Below, piece after piece: positions 35,500 to 43,657 of a stretch of 46,298 nucleotides of DNA. The notes beneath the pieces were generated by a model. It was given only the letters and a program-made list of their open reading frames with translations, was not told the DNA's origin and did not search any database. The stretch is from Paracoccaceae bacterium (GTDB lineage Bacteria > Pseudomonadota > Alphaproteobacteria > Rhodobacterales > Rhodobacteraceae): the NCBI GenBank assembly GCA_902534325.1, contig CACAPQ010000019.1:1-46298 (forward strand), in the 5' to 3' direction. Within the stretch, counting starts at the first letter, position 1; every line of letters begins with the position of its first letter. The position numbers and the translations under genes were made by a program.

Positions 35500-36248
35500 A
35501 CTTTGCCACCCGCGATTTCAATGGCCTGCCCATTAATGCTTTTTGCTGCTTGGCTACAAAGCCACAACGCCGTCTGAGCAACTTCGTCTGTTTGGATTAA
35601 TCTTTTATGACGATTTGCGTTCACCATCATTTTATGGGCCTCTTCTTCACTAATTCCTTTTGACATCATCGATTTTATATTCGCATCCACAATCGGTGTG
35701 TCTACGTAGCCTGGACAGATAGCATTGAATGTAATTGATCCCCCCATATATTCCTCGCTGTAAGTCTTAATTAAACCCAATACACCGTGTTTTGAGGCGC
35801 TATAGGCACCGGCCCCTTTTAATCCTTTGATGCCTGCTATTGAAGAGATTGCAATTACACGACCCCAATCCGCTTCCAGCATTGACTTCATTGACTCTCG
35901 AATGGTTAGGAATGTGCCATCAAGGTTCGTTCCCATTATTTTTTGCCAAAAATCTAAATCAGTGTTCTGGAGTTTCTTTCCTTCTGCGATTCCGGCATTT
36001 GCTACGCAAACCTGTATGGGGCCAAATTGGGATACTGCCTGAGATATTACGGAAATAACTTCTTTTTCATTGGAAACATCCATTCGAAAAGCAGCAATAT
36101 TTACACTTTTATTCGCAACTTCTTCTAGAACCTTTGATCTGCGGCCCGTAATCGTGACTTTAGCACCTTCGTTTGCAAATAATAATGCAATTGCTCGACC
36201 TATTCCGGTTCCACCACCAGTTATTAAGACATGTTTGCTTGTTATCAT
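35496..36248 (-). CDS. Short-chain dehydrogenase/reductase
   Basis: A classical SDR of 250 residues from ATG 36248, chosen because GGGGG lies five bases upstream and the Rossmann start follows directly (KHVLITGGG); an ATG at 36260 and a longer frame upstream have no ribosome site. Seen: TGGGTGIG at 10-17, ANAGI at 83-87, catalytic Ser136, Tyr149 and Lys153 in YSASK, and CPGYVDTPIV from 178. It resembles 3-hydroxyacyl-CoA or 3-hydroxybutyrate dehydrogenases. Overlap with kynU suggests a step downstream of anthranilate (for example in 2-aminobenzoyl-CoA use), but that is inference. Confidence 0.85.
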   Translation of the reverse strand: MITSKHVLITGGGTGIGRAIALLFANEGAKVTITGRRSKVLEEVANKSVNIAAFRMDVSNEKEVISVISQAVSQFGPIQVCVANAGIAEGKKLQNTDLDFWQKIMGTNLDGTFLTIRESMKSMLEADWGRVIAISSIAGIKGLKGAGAYSASKHGVLGLIKTYSEEYMGGSITFNAICPGYVDTPIVDANIKSMMSKGISEEEAHKMMVNANRHKRLIQTDEVAQTALWLCSQAAKSINGQAIEIAGGKV

Positions 36249-36369
36249 CAAAGCCCCCATTTGGTGAGAAAGTAATTGAAAAAAAGTGGGTAGCAATAGT
36301 AAATTGCTCTAACGCAAATCAAAGGAAGTTTTCTTGTATGGTAAGATTTATTTATTCGGTAGCGAACAA

Positions 36370-37323
36370 ATGAAAATTTTAAATTGTCTGGTGATCGTGT
36401 TTTGGAGTTTGAATTCGATTGTTTTGGCTAGTGAAGATATTAAAGATAAATATCCCCAGTCAGAGTTATACAACAAGCCAGTCGAGGTTATCCCTAACGT
36501 TTTTTCAGCAATTGGAGCGACGGCACCTCCCACATACGAAAATTCTGGTCACAACAATAATTTATCTTTTGTGATAACCACTGATGGTGTCGTTGTAATA
36601 AATTCGGGAGCTTCTGTAAGACTTGCTTCCGCTCTTCATGAGGAAATAAAAAATATCACGGATCAACCAGTAAAACTAGTCATCAATGAAAACGGACAAG
36701 GTCATGCAATACTGGGAAATCTATATTGGTCGCAACTGGGTGTCGATATTCTGGCCCATGAAGATGCCATCCGTGAAATTGAAGAAAATAGTCATACAAT
36801 TTTAGAACGGATGAAATCTTATAATAGGGATAAAGCGGTTGGAACAGAAGTGGTTATTCCCAATAAAAGCTTTTCAGAAAAAATTATTTTTAACTTAGGT
36901 GGTTTGGAATTCCATGTGCTTCATTTGGGCCCTGCTCATGGCCCTGGTGATACTCAAGTTTGGTTGCCGCAGTTATCCTTAATGATAGCTGGTGACATGG
37001 CTTTTCACGAGAGAATGCTTCCTATTTTTGAAAATACTTGTACCAAATGTTGGTTAGAAACATGGGACAAAAAGTTTACGCCTCTAAATGCAACCTATGT
37101 TATCCCTGGCCATGGACATCCAACAAACATGGCTCAAGTAACCAGATTTACTAGAAATTATCTTTTAGACCTTCGGTCAAAAATATTGGAGGTACTAGAG
37201 AAAGATGGTGATTTGGCCGAAGCATTTTACGTAGATCAAGAGCGTTGGCGTTCGTTAGACACATTTGAAGAGCTTGCCAAAAGAAATGCAGGTCGCGTGT
37301 TCGAAGAAATGGAATTTGAATAA
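36370..37323 (+). CDS. Exported metallo-beta-lactamase-fold protein with degenerate metal motif
   Basis: A 317-residue protein from ATG 36370, which gives a clean signal peptide (hydrophobic 2-19, cleavage near ALA/SE at 20-21) and so a periplasmic location; an ATG at 36334 would put a non-signal stretch in front. Seen: beta-lactamase-fold segments SFVITTDGVVVINSGAS, the position of the HxHxDH motif read as ENGQGH at 107-112, then His190 in GPAHGPGDT, Asp209 in IAGDMAFHE and His248 or His250 in PGHGHP. Later metal ligands remain, but the first two His and the Asp are lost. It may belong to the quinoprotein-associated hydrolase group; function unknown. Confidence 0.8.
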   Translation: MKILNCLVIVFWSLNSIVLASEDIKDKYPQSELYNKPVEVIPNVFSAIGATAPPTYENSGHNNNLSFVITTDGVVVINSGASVRLASALHEEIKNITDQPVKLVINENGQGHAILGNLYWSQLGVDILAHEDAIREIEENSHTILERMKSYNRDKAVGTEVVIPNKSFSEKIIFNLGGLEFHVLHLGPAHGPGDTQVWLPQLSLMIAGDMAFHERMLPIFENTCTKCWLETWDKKFTPLNATYVIPGHGHPTNMAQVTRFTRNYLLDLRSKILEVLEKDGDLAEAFYVDQERWRSLDTFEELAKRNAGRVFEEMEFE

Positions 37324-37554
37324 CCTGCAGTCAATTATTTTTTTGGATAAGACTAAACTTTTCTTTTATTAGGTTGAAAATCTATTTTATTGGGCCAATT
37401 ATGGGTTATTCAGGGTGCAACTTAGGGAGAATTACCGATTATTATCGGTCAAATAGGGTTGAACCGTGTTTATCAATGGCGTATGGCGACTGATCAGTAA
37501 AATTAGTTTTGATTATGTGTTGATGCCGACTGGATTACATTTTGAAATAAGAGG
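37324..37554. promoter_or_regulatory. pntAB leader with two small inverted repeats
   Basis: This 231-bp gap is the longest in the window. It holds ACCGAT-TATT-ATCGGT (37434-37449), a compact 6-bp hairpin or operator, and the perfect 10-bp palindrome ACTGATCAGT (37489-37498). Together they suggest a controlled promoter for pntA-pntB. No known riboswitch was recognised. An AGAGG abuts the annotated pntA ATG. Confidence 0.35.
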
Positions 37555-39135
37555 ATGACAACTTTGAAAATAGGTACCCCAAAAGAGGTTTTTGATGGTG
37601 AGGCGCGAGTTGCAATGACGCCAGATAGCGCACTTCAATTACAAAAACTTGGATATGATTGCGCCATTGAAAGTGGTGCTGGAGTATTAGCTGGTTTTTC
37701 AGATAAGGCATATTCCGAAGCAGGCGTTGAAATTAAGAAAACAGCAGCTGCCCTTTGGAAAGATGTAGATGTTGTTGCAAAAGTGCGTGAACCAGATGAT
37801 GGCGAAATGAAGCGTCTGACTGCTGATCATACTTTAATATCTTTTTTCAATCCCGCCGGAAATGATAAAGGACTACAGGCTGCTGCTAAAAAAGGTGCCA
37901 GAGTGATAGCTATGGAAATGGTTCCTCGTATAAGCCGTGCTCAAAAAATGGATGCGCTATCGTCTATGGCTAATATAGCTGGTTACAGAGCAGTAATAGA
38001 AGCAGGAAATAATTTTGGTCGATTTTTTACAGGTCAGGTGACAGCTGCTGGTAAGGTTCCACCGGCAAAAGTATTAATCGTTGGCGCGGGTGTCGCAGGT
38101 TTGGCTGCGATTGGAACCTCTACATCACTCGGTGCGATTACTTACGCATTCGACGTGCGCCCCGAGGTTGCAGAACAGGTTGAGTCTATGGGAGCCGAGT
38201 TCGTCTACCTAGATTTTAAAGAGGAACAGAAAGATGGTGCAGAGACTGGGGGTTATGCCGCAGTTTCAAGTCCTGAGTTCAGAGAGGCGCAACTGGCGAA
38301 ATTTCGAGAACTTGCTCCCGAAATGGATATTGTTATTACCACGGCTCTAATTCCCAACAGGGAGGCTCCAAAACTGTGGCTAAAGGATATGGTAAAGGCA
38401 ATGAAGCCGGGATCTGTTATTGTTGATTTAGCGGCCCCTGCGGGTGGCAATGTTGAGGGTACCGTCCAAGATGAAAAAGTGGTTAGCGATAATGGCGTGA
38501 CCATTGTTGGTTACACTGACTTTGCGAGCCGTATGGCAGCTCAAGCGTCATCTCTTTATTCGACTAACATACGGCATATGATGACTGATCTGACGCCAGA
38601 AAAGGATGGAGTAGTCGTTCACAATATGGAAGATGATGTTATTCGCGGTGCGACTGTGACTTTTAACAAAGAAGTAACGTTCCCACCTCCACCTCCTAAG
38701 GTCCAAGCTATCGCGGCTAAATCCCAAGAAAAGCCAAAGGAACTCACTCCGGAAGAGATTAGGGCTCAAGAAGTGGACGCTTTTAAAGCACAAACAAAAC
38801 AACAGGTAACTCTGCTAGCGGCAGGTGCCTTACTGACTTTAGGTCTTGGCCTTATTGCACCAGTTAGCTTTATGCAGCATTTTATTGTTTTTGTTCTATC
38901 GGTTTTTGTTGGGTTCCAAGTTATTTGGAACGTAAGCCACTCTTTGCATACACCTTTAATGGCGGTCACTAATGCAATTTCTTCTATAATAATTCTGGGA
39001 GCCTTGATGCAAATAGGATCGGGTTCATTTCTCGTTATAATATTAGCTGCATTATCGGTTTTCATGGCAGGAATTAATATTTTTGGCGGGTTTTTAGTTA
39101 CGCGACGCATGCTAGCCATGTTTCAGAAGTCTTAA
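37555..39135 (+). CDS. pntA: Proton-translocating NAD(P) transhydrogenase subunit alpha PntA
   Basis: PntA carries the NAD(H)-binding domain I plus part of the membrane domain of the enzyme that uses the proton gradient to make NADPH. It has 526 residues from ATG 37555. The AGAGG site touches that ATG, so TTG 37564 (MKIGTPKE, better spacing and closer to remembered relatives) may be the true start. Seen: the RQD loop Arg125, Gln130, Asp133 in PRISRAQKMDAL, Rossmann VGAGVAGLAAIG from 176, and four hydrophobic segments in the last 120 residues after a Pro/Glu-rich linker. This is the fused alpha form as in E. coli. pntB follows after 15 bp. Confidence 0.96.
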   Translation: MTTLKIGTPKEVFDGEARVAMTPDSALQLQKLGYDCAIESGAGVLAGFSDKAYSEAGVEIKKTAAALWKDVDVVAKVREPDDGEMKRLTADHTLISFFNPAGNDKGLQAAAKKGARVIAMEMVPRISRAQKMDALSSMANIAGYRAVIEAGNNFGRFFTGQVTAAGKVPPAKVLIVGAGVAGLAAIGTSTSLGAITYAFDVRPEVAEQVESMGAEFVYLDFKEEQKDGAETGGYAAVSSPEFREAQLAKFRELAPEMDIVITTALIPNREAPKLWLKDMVKAMKPGSVIVDLAAPAGGNVEGTVQDEKVVSDNGVTIVGYTDFASRMAAQASSLYSTNIRHMMTDLTPEKDGVVVHNMEDDVIRGATVTFNKEVTFPPPPPKVQAIAAKSQEKPKELTPEEIRAQEVDAFKAQTKQQVTLLAAGALLTLGLGLIAPVSFMQHFIVFVLSVFVGFQVIWNVSHSLHTPLMAVTNAISSIIILGALMQIGSGSFLVIILAALSVFMAGINIFGGFLVTRRMLAMFQKS

Positions 39136-39150
39136 AGGAAAGGCAAGAAG

Positions 39151-40587
39151 ATGGATTTAGGTTTTACAACTGCTGCTTACGTTGTCGCGGCTATTCTTTT
39201 CATTCTTTCTTTAGGCGGATTATCTGGGCAAGAGAGCGCGAAACGAGCTGTATGGTACGGTATAGTAGGAATGGCTCTAGCTGTTTTCGCTACATTGATT
39301 GGGCCCGGTTCTGGTCTGTGGTTCTTCTCCATAATCCTCATAGCTGGTGGTGGTGTTATTGGATACATGCTGGCATCCAGGGTTGAAATGACGCAAATGC
39401 CTGAGCTTGTGGCTGGCATGCACGCCCTCGTAGGTCTGGCGGCTGTTTTTGTAGGATTTATAGCCGACTTTGAAATGGGTAACGTTGCAATAGCTAAGGA
39501 AGCAGGCACTGTAAAAGAGCTTACTGGTTTTGCAGCTTTAATAGCCAAAAAATCTGCCATTGAACTGAGTATCCTAAGAGTAGAGTTGTTTTTAGGTGTG
39601 TTTATTGGTGCAATAACATTTACAGGGTCAGTAATCGCATATGGGAAATTGTCTGGAAGAGTTACATCTGCTGCTACTAAGCTTCCAGGTGGTCACGCTC
39701 TGAACGCAAGTGCTGCTATAATCTCTGTTTTGTGTTTGATCTGGTATCTTCAGTCCGGAAGCCTTCTTCCGGTGGTTATTATGACACTTATGGCGTTCTT
39801 TATTGGGTACCACCTCATCATGGGCATAGGCGGAGCTGATATGCCTGTTGTTGTCTCAATGCTAAATAGTTATTCAGGTTGGGCGGCTGCAGCTATTGGA
39901 TTTAGCTTGGGCAATGACCTTCTTATCGTAGTTGGGGCTTTAGTTGGATCTTCTGGGGCCATTTTGAGTTATATAATGTGTAAAGCGATGAACAGGTCTT
40001 TTGTGTCTGTTATTTTGGGAGGCTTTGGAGGAACTTCTGGCCCGGCCATGGAAGTTGAAGGCGAACAAATCGCTATAGATGCAGACGGAGTTGCTGCTGC
40101 CTTGAATGATGCGGATAGTGTTATCATTATACCGGGTTATGGTATGGCTGTCGCTCAAGCTCAGCAAGCGGTTTCAGAGTTAACAAAGAGACTTCGAGGT
40201 CAAGGAAAAGAAGTTAGGTTCGCAATTCACCCTGTGGCTGGCCGGTTGCCCGGTCATATGAATGTCTTGTTGGCTGAGGCAAAGGTTCCATATGATATTG
40301 TTTTGGAAATGGATGAAATAAATGAAGATTTTCCGTCAACAGATGTGGCAATTGTAATTGGATCAAATGATATTGTTAATCCAGCTGCCCAGGATGATCC
40401 AAACAGTCCTATTGCAGGCATGCCTGTTCTTGAATGTTGGAAATCAAAACAGGTCTTTGTCTCTAAAAGAGGTCAGGGAACGGGTTATTCTGGTATTGAA
40501 AACCCACTTTTCTTTAAAGAAAATACCCGCATGTTTTATGGTGATGCCAAAGAAAGCTTAAATAAATTATTAACATTGATCAGCTAA
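39151..40587 (+). CDS. pntB: NAD(P) transhydrogenase subunit beta PntB
   Basis: PntB supplies the remaining proton-channel helices and the NADP(H)-binding domain III. It has 478 residues and a clear AAGGAAAGGC ribosome site. Seen: about eight or nine hydrophobic segments in residues 1-290, then domain III beginning near 326 with [31 protein letters not shown], and [20 protein letters not shown], with the NADPH-loop [18 protein letters not shown] near the end. Together with pntA it forms the complete enzyme, which balances NADPH supply, for example for MsrB-type reductions and biosynthesis. Confidence 0.97.
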   Translation: MDLGFTTAAYVVAAILFILSLGGLSGQESAKRAVWYGIVGMALAVFATLIGPGSGLWFFSIILIAGGGVIGYMLASRVEMTQMPELVAGMHALVGLAAVFVGFIADFEMGNVAIAKEAGTVKELTGFAALIAKKSAIELSILRVELFLGVFIGAITFTGSVIAYGKLSGRVTSAATKLPGGHALNASAAIISVLCLIWYLQSGSLLPVVIMTLMAFFIGYHLIMGIGGADMPVVVSMLNSYSGWAAAAIGFSLGNDLLIVVGALVGSSGAILSYIMCKAMNRSFVSVILGGFGGTSGPAMEVEGEQIAIDADGVAAALNDADSVIIIPGYGMAVAQAQQAVSELTKRLRGQGKEVRFAIHPVAGRLPGHMNVLLAEAKVPYDIVLEMDEINEDFPSTDVAIVIGSNDIVNPAAQDDPNSPIAGMPVLECWKSKQVFVSKRGQGTGYSGIENPLFFKENTRMFYGDAKESLNKLLTLIS

Positions 40588-40594
40588 GCTTATT

Positions 40595-40629
40595 TCTCAC
40601 TTTCGGTTTTTCAATATGAAAAGGTGAGA
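40595..40629 (+). terminator. Hairpin after pntB
   Basis: TCTCACTTTC (40595-40604) pairs with GAAAA-G-GTGAGA (40618-40629), giving a 10-bp stem with a small bulge and a 13-nt loop, starting nine bases after the pntB stop. No strong T-run follows, so it is a candidate transcript end or RNA-stabilising stem only. Confidence 0.4.
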
Positions 40630-40644
40630 TCATTATGAATAGGG

Positions 40645-40725
40645 TAAATAATTAGATAACTTGTCGGCTAAAGTACGATATTTTTGTTAAATTTTTTAGG
40701 TGTTATTGTACTTTTTAATTATTTA
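40645..40725. repeat. Nested inverted repeats in the pntB-amidohydrolase gap
   Basis: TAAATAATTA (40645-40654) is the perfect reverse complement of TAATTATTTA (40716-40725), and inside it AAAGTAC (40670-40676) matches GTACTTT (40708-40714). The nested order could form a large stem or cruciform before the amidohydrolase gene, though the spacing between the two stems is uneven and the arms are AT-only, so chance cannot be excluded. Confidence 0.25.
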
Positions 40726-40798
40726 GTCTTAGAGTTTTTTGAAGTGACTAACTTTTTATTTTAATGTTTTTTAATTTATCAAGCCTTATGGAGAAATT

Positions 40799-41959
40799 AT
40801 GCCAGTAAAAAATCGATTTGCTGAACTTCAGAAAGAAATCGCTGAGTGGCGGCAGGATATTCATCAACATCCAGAAATTTTGTTTGAAACGCACCGAACT
40901 TCCGCATTAGTGAGGGATAAGCTTAAAGAGTTTGGTTGTGATGAAGTAATTGAAGGCATTGGTAAAACTGGCGTTGTAGGAGTAATAAATGGTCAGACAA
41001 AACAGTCTAACAAGGTTATAGGTTTACGCGCTGACATGGATGCGCTCCCTATTAATGAAGAGACGGGTTTGGATTATAGTTCGAAAATTCCAGGTGCTAT
41101 GCATGCATGTGGTCATGATGGTCATACTAGTATGCTGCTTGGCGCAGCAAAATACCTTTGTGAAACAAGAAATTTCGATGGTCAAGCTGTAGTAATTTTT
41201 CAGCCAGCAGAAGAAGGTGGCGGCGGTGGCCTGGAAATGTGCAAAGATGGCATGATGGAAAATTTTAAAATTGATGAAGTTTATGGTATGCATAATTGGC
41301 CAGGCGTTGAACTGGGTAAGTTTGCAATTAGAAGTGGTCCATTTTTTGCGGCCTCAGATTTTATAGAAGCCATAATTTCGGGAAAGGGCGGACATGCCGC
41401 CAAGCCGCACGAGACCATAGATCCAACGGTTATAGCTAGTCAAATTGTTGTGGCACTTCAAACAATAGCCTCTCGGAGATCAGATCCGGTAGAACAAGTA
41501 GTTGTTTCCATCACTTCATTTGAAACATCTTCAACCGCGTTTAATGTGATACCGCAAGAAGTTAAAATAAAAGGTACTGTAAGAACTTTAGATCCAGATG
41601 TGAGAGATTTAGCTGAGAAAGAATTTTTGCGAATTACCGAGCTTACAGCAGAAGCTATGGGTGGTTCTGCAGATGCAAAATTCACAAGAGGTTACCCCGT
41701 CATGTCAAATAGCAGTGAACAGACTGAATTTGCTGCTAAGGTTGCGCGTGATGTCGCTGGTGAATGCGCAGAAGCACCTCTGGTAATGGGGGGTGAAGAT
41801 TTTGCTTATATGCTGGAAGAAAGACCTGGGGCATATATACTTTTGGGTAACGGCGATAGTTCGCCAGTTCATCACCCTAAATATAATTTTAACGATGATG
41901 CTATACCTTATGGCTGCAGTTGGTTAGTTGAGCTAGTTGAGCAGAAAATGCCAGTTTAA
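40799..41959 (+). CDS. M20D-family amidohydrolase (hippurate hydrolase-like)
   Basis: A metal-dependent amidohydrolase of the M20D group that removes acyl groups from amino acids or hippurate. It has 386 residues with GGAG five bases before the ATG. Seen: GLRADMDALPI from 75, metal-binding MHACGHDGH with Cys104 and His106, PAEEG with Glu138 and Glu139, GMHNWPG with His165, the lid region GKGGHAAKPHETIDP, and C-terminal PVHHPKYNFND with the last His ligand. All expected metal residues are present. The substrate is not determinable by eye; indole-acetyl and N-acyl amino acid hydrolases share these motifs. Confidence 0.93.
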   Translation: MPVKNRFAELQKEIAEWRQDIHQHPEILFETHRTSALVRDKLKEFGCDEVIEGIGKTGVVGVINGQTKQSNKVIGLRADMDALPINEETGLDYSSKIPGAMHACGHDGHTSMLLGAAKYLCETRNFDGQAVVIFQPAEEGGGGGLEMCKDGMMENFKIDEVYGMHNWPGVELGKFAIRSGPFFAASDFIEAIISGKGGHAAKPHETIDPTVIASQIVVALQTIASRRSDPVEQVVVSITSFETSSTAFNVIPQEVKIKGTVRTLDPDVRDLAEKEFLRITELTAEAMGGSADAKFTRGYPVMSNSSEQTEFAAKVARDVAGECAEAPLVMGGEDFAYMLEERPGAYILLGNGDSSPVHHPKYNFNDDAIPYGCSWLVELVEQKMPV

Positions 41960-41996
41960 GTTCCAGTTAATAACAAGCTGTATACAAACTTATAAT

Positions 41997-43043
41997 TTAA
42001 CCACCAGTATGGCTCATGTGCCTGCTTATTTGGCCTTTAATATCGGTCCTAGAATAATCAAAATCGTGACCTTTAGGTTTATTATCTATGGCTGATCTAA
42101 TAGCGCTTTCTAATCGTTCTGGATTATTCGGATATTTTCGTATTGCATCACGCAAGTTAGCATTATTTTCTTGTCCTAAACACATGAAAAGGTCGCCGGT
42201 GCATGTTACTCTTACTCGATTACAGGATTCACAAAAATTGTGGGTTAGGGGAGTTATAAATCCAATTTTTTGTTGTGTTTCTTTGACCTTTACGTACCGC
42301 GCCGGGCCTCCTGTGTTTTCCTCGAGATCATAAAGTGAATAATTTTCTTCTAATTTATTTCGTAAATCTTTAAGCGACCAATACTGACTTTTTCTGTCCT
42401 CTTGTTGAAGTTCTCCCATTGGCATAACTTCGATAAAAGTTAAGTCTAAATTCTTGGATGAGCACCACTCCGTAATAGAAAACAACTCGTTTTCATTGAA
42501 GTTTTTTAAAGCCACAGTGTTTATTTTAACGCGCAAGCCTGCATCCTGCGCTGCCTGAATTCCGTCTAAGACTTGTGATAATCGACCCCACCTAGTGACC
42601 TTGCTAAACTTTTCCTCATTTAAAGTATCGAGCGAAACATTTATTCGTCGAACGCCCATTTTGTACAAATCATTAGAAAAGCGTCTAAGTTGAGATCCAT
42701 TTGTAGTTAGTGTTAATTCTTCAAGTAAATCGGTTTGCAGGTGGCGTGATATTCGTTCAAAAAATTTCATAATATCACGTCTGACAAGAGGCTCACCGCC
42801 CGTAACACGAAGCTTTTTCACTCCCAATTTGATAAAAGTTGAACACATATAGTCGAGCTCTTCCAATGTTAATAAATCTTTTTTGGGAAGAAACTGCATA
42901 TTTTCCGACATACAATAAAGGCATCGAAAGTCGCAACGATCAGTCACTGAAAGACGAAGATAGTTGATCTCACGAGCAAATGGATCAATTAATTTTGACT
43001 TAACTTCAAAGTGCTCTTGATATTCTTGGGCTTCTAAATTCAT
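41997..43043 (-). CDS. moaA: GTP 3',8-cyclase MoaA
   Basis: A radical-SAM enzyme that converts GTP to the first intermediate of molybdenum cofactor synthesis. I chose ATG 43043 (348 residues); a TTG six bases upstream is the alternative. Seen: radical-SAM cluster CDFRCLYC with Cys37, Cys41 and Cys44, [10 protein letters not shown] from 81, [10 protein letters not shown] from 137, the C-terminal second cluster with Cys271, Cys274 and Cys288, and the final GG, all diagnostic of MoaA. Other moa genes are absent from the window. It lies after the NYN gene with a 112-bp gap and converges on the amidohydrolase gene. Confidence 0.97.
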   Translation of the reverse strand: MNLEAQEYQEHFEVKSKLIDPFAREINYLRLSVTDRCDFRCLYCMSENMQFLPKKDLLTLEELDYMCSTFIKLGVKKLRVTGGEPLVRRDIMKFFERISRHLQTDLLEELTLTTNGSQLRRFSNDLYKMGVRRINVSLDTLNEEKFSKVTRWGRLSQVLDGIQAAQDAGLRVKINTVALKNFNENELFSITEWCSSKNLDLTFIEVMPMGELQQEDRKSQYWSLKDLRNKLEENYSLYDLEENTGGPARYVKVKETQQKIGFITPLTHNFCESCNRVRVTCTGDLFMCLGQENNANLRDAIRKYPNNPERLESAIRSAIDNKPKGHDFDYSRTDIKGQISRHMSHTGG

Positions 43044-43155
43044 TCTCAAGTTGTCTAAAAAAAATTTTAGTTTTTCGCTATTTAAATTTTAACGTTTATT
43101 CTCATACAATCCGGAAATTCTTATACATTAATTAATTTTGTTAAACAAAGTAAAT

Positions 43156-43632
43156 CTAACCTAAAAGAAGTTCCTTACCTATTGGAAAGAAATTAGAGGT
43201 GCTATTTTTTAAAGAGATAGCAGTCAAGTTTGCGACACCATATATTTCTGTCTCACTGTTGTATAAAGTTTTTACTCGATCCATTAATATATCGAAATCA
43301 CCGTCCCCAGATGCTAAAACAATAATATCCGATTTACTTGCATATTCCATTATATCAATAGTAATTCCTACATCCCAATCACCTTTTGAAGACCCATCAG
43401 AACGATTAATGAATGGTTTTAGTTTTACTTCAAATCCGATGGCTCTAAGAATATTTTGAAACTGGATTTGTTTTGCGTCACCCCTGTCTGTCGCATAAGC
43501 AAATGCTCCGATGACTTGTCTTTGGTTGGTTACCTTTTCCCAAAATTTGTTATAATCAAAATTAGCATTAAACGTCTGTTTTGTTGTGTAATAAATATTT
43601 TGAACGTCGACAAAAATGGAAACTTTTTGCAT
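43156..43632 (-). CDS. NYN/PIN-like domain protein
   Basis: A 158-residue protein of the NYN (LabA/DUF88-like) family, PIN-fold proteins that are putative RNases. I chose ATG 43632; a TTG six bases upstream is possible. Seen: FVDVQNIYYT from 8 with Asp9, KGDWDVGITIDIMEYA from 83 with Asp85, Asp87 and Asp93, and VLASGDGDFDIL from 106 with Asp110 and Asp112, giving the acidic cluster expected for metal binding. It follows glmS by 25 bp on the same strand, so it is probably in the glmU-glmS operon. Target and role are not known. Confidence 0.87.
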   Translation of the reverse strand: MQKVSIFVDVQNIYYTTKQTFNANFDYNKFWEKVTNQRQVIGAFAYATDRGDAKQIQFQNILRAIGFEVKLKPFINRSDGSSKGDWDVGITIDIMEYASKSDIIVLASGDGDFDILMDRVKTLYNSETEIYGVANLTAISLKNSTSNFFPIGKELLLG

Positions 43633-43657
43633 GGTCAAACCAGAGTAAACTTAAACG

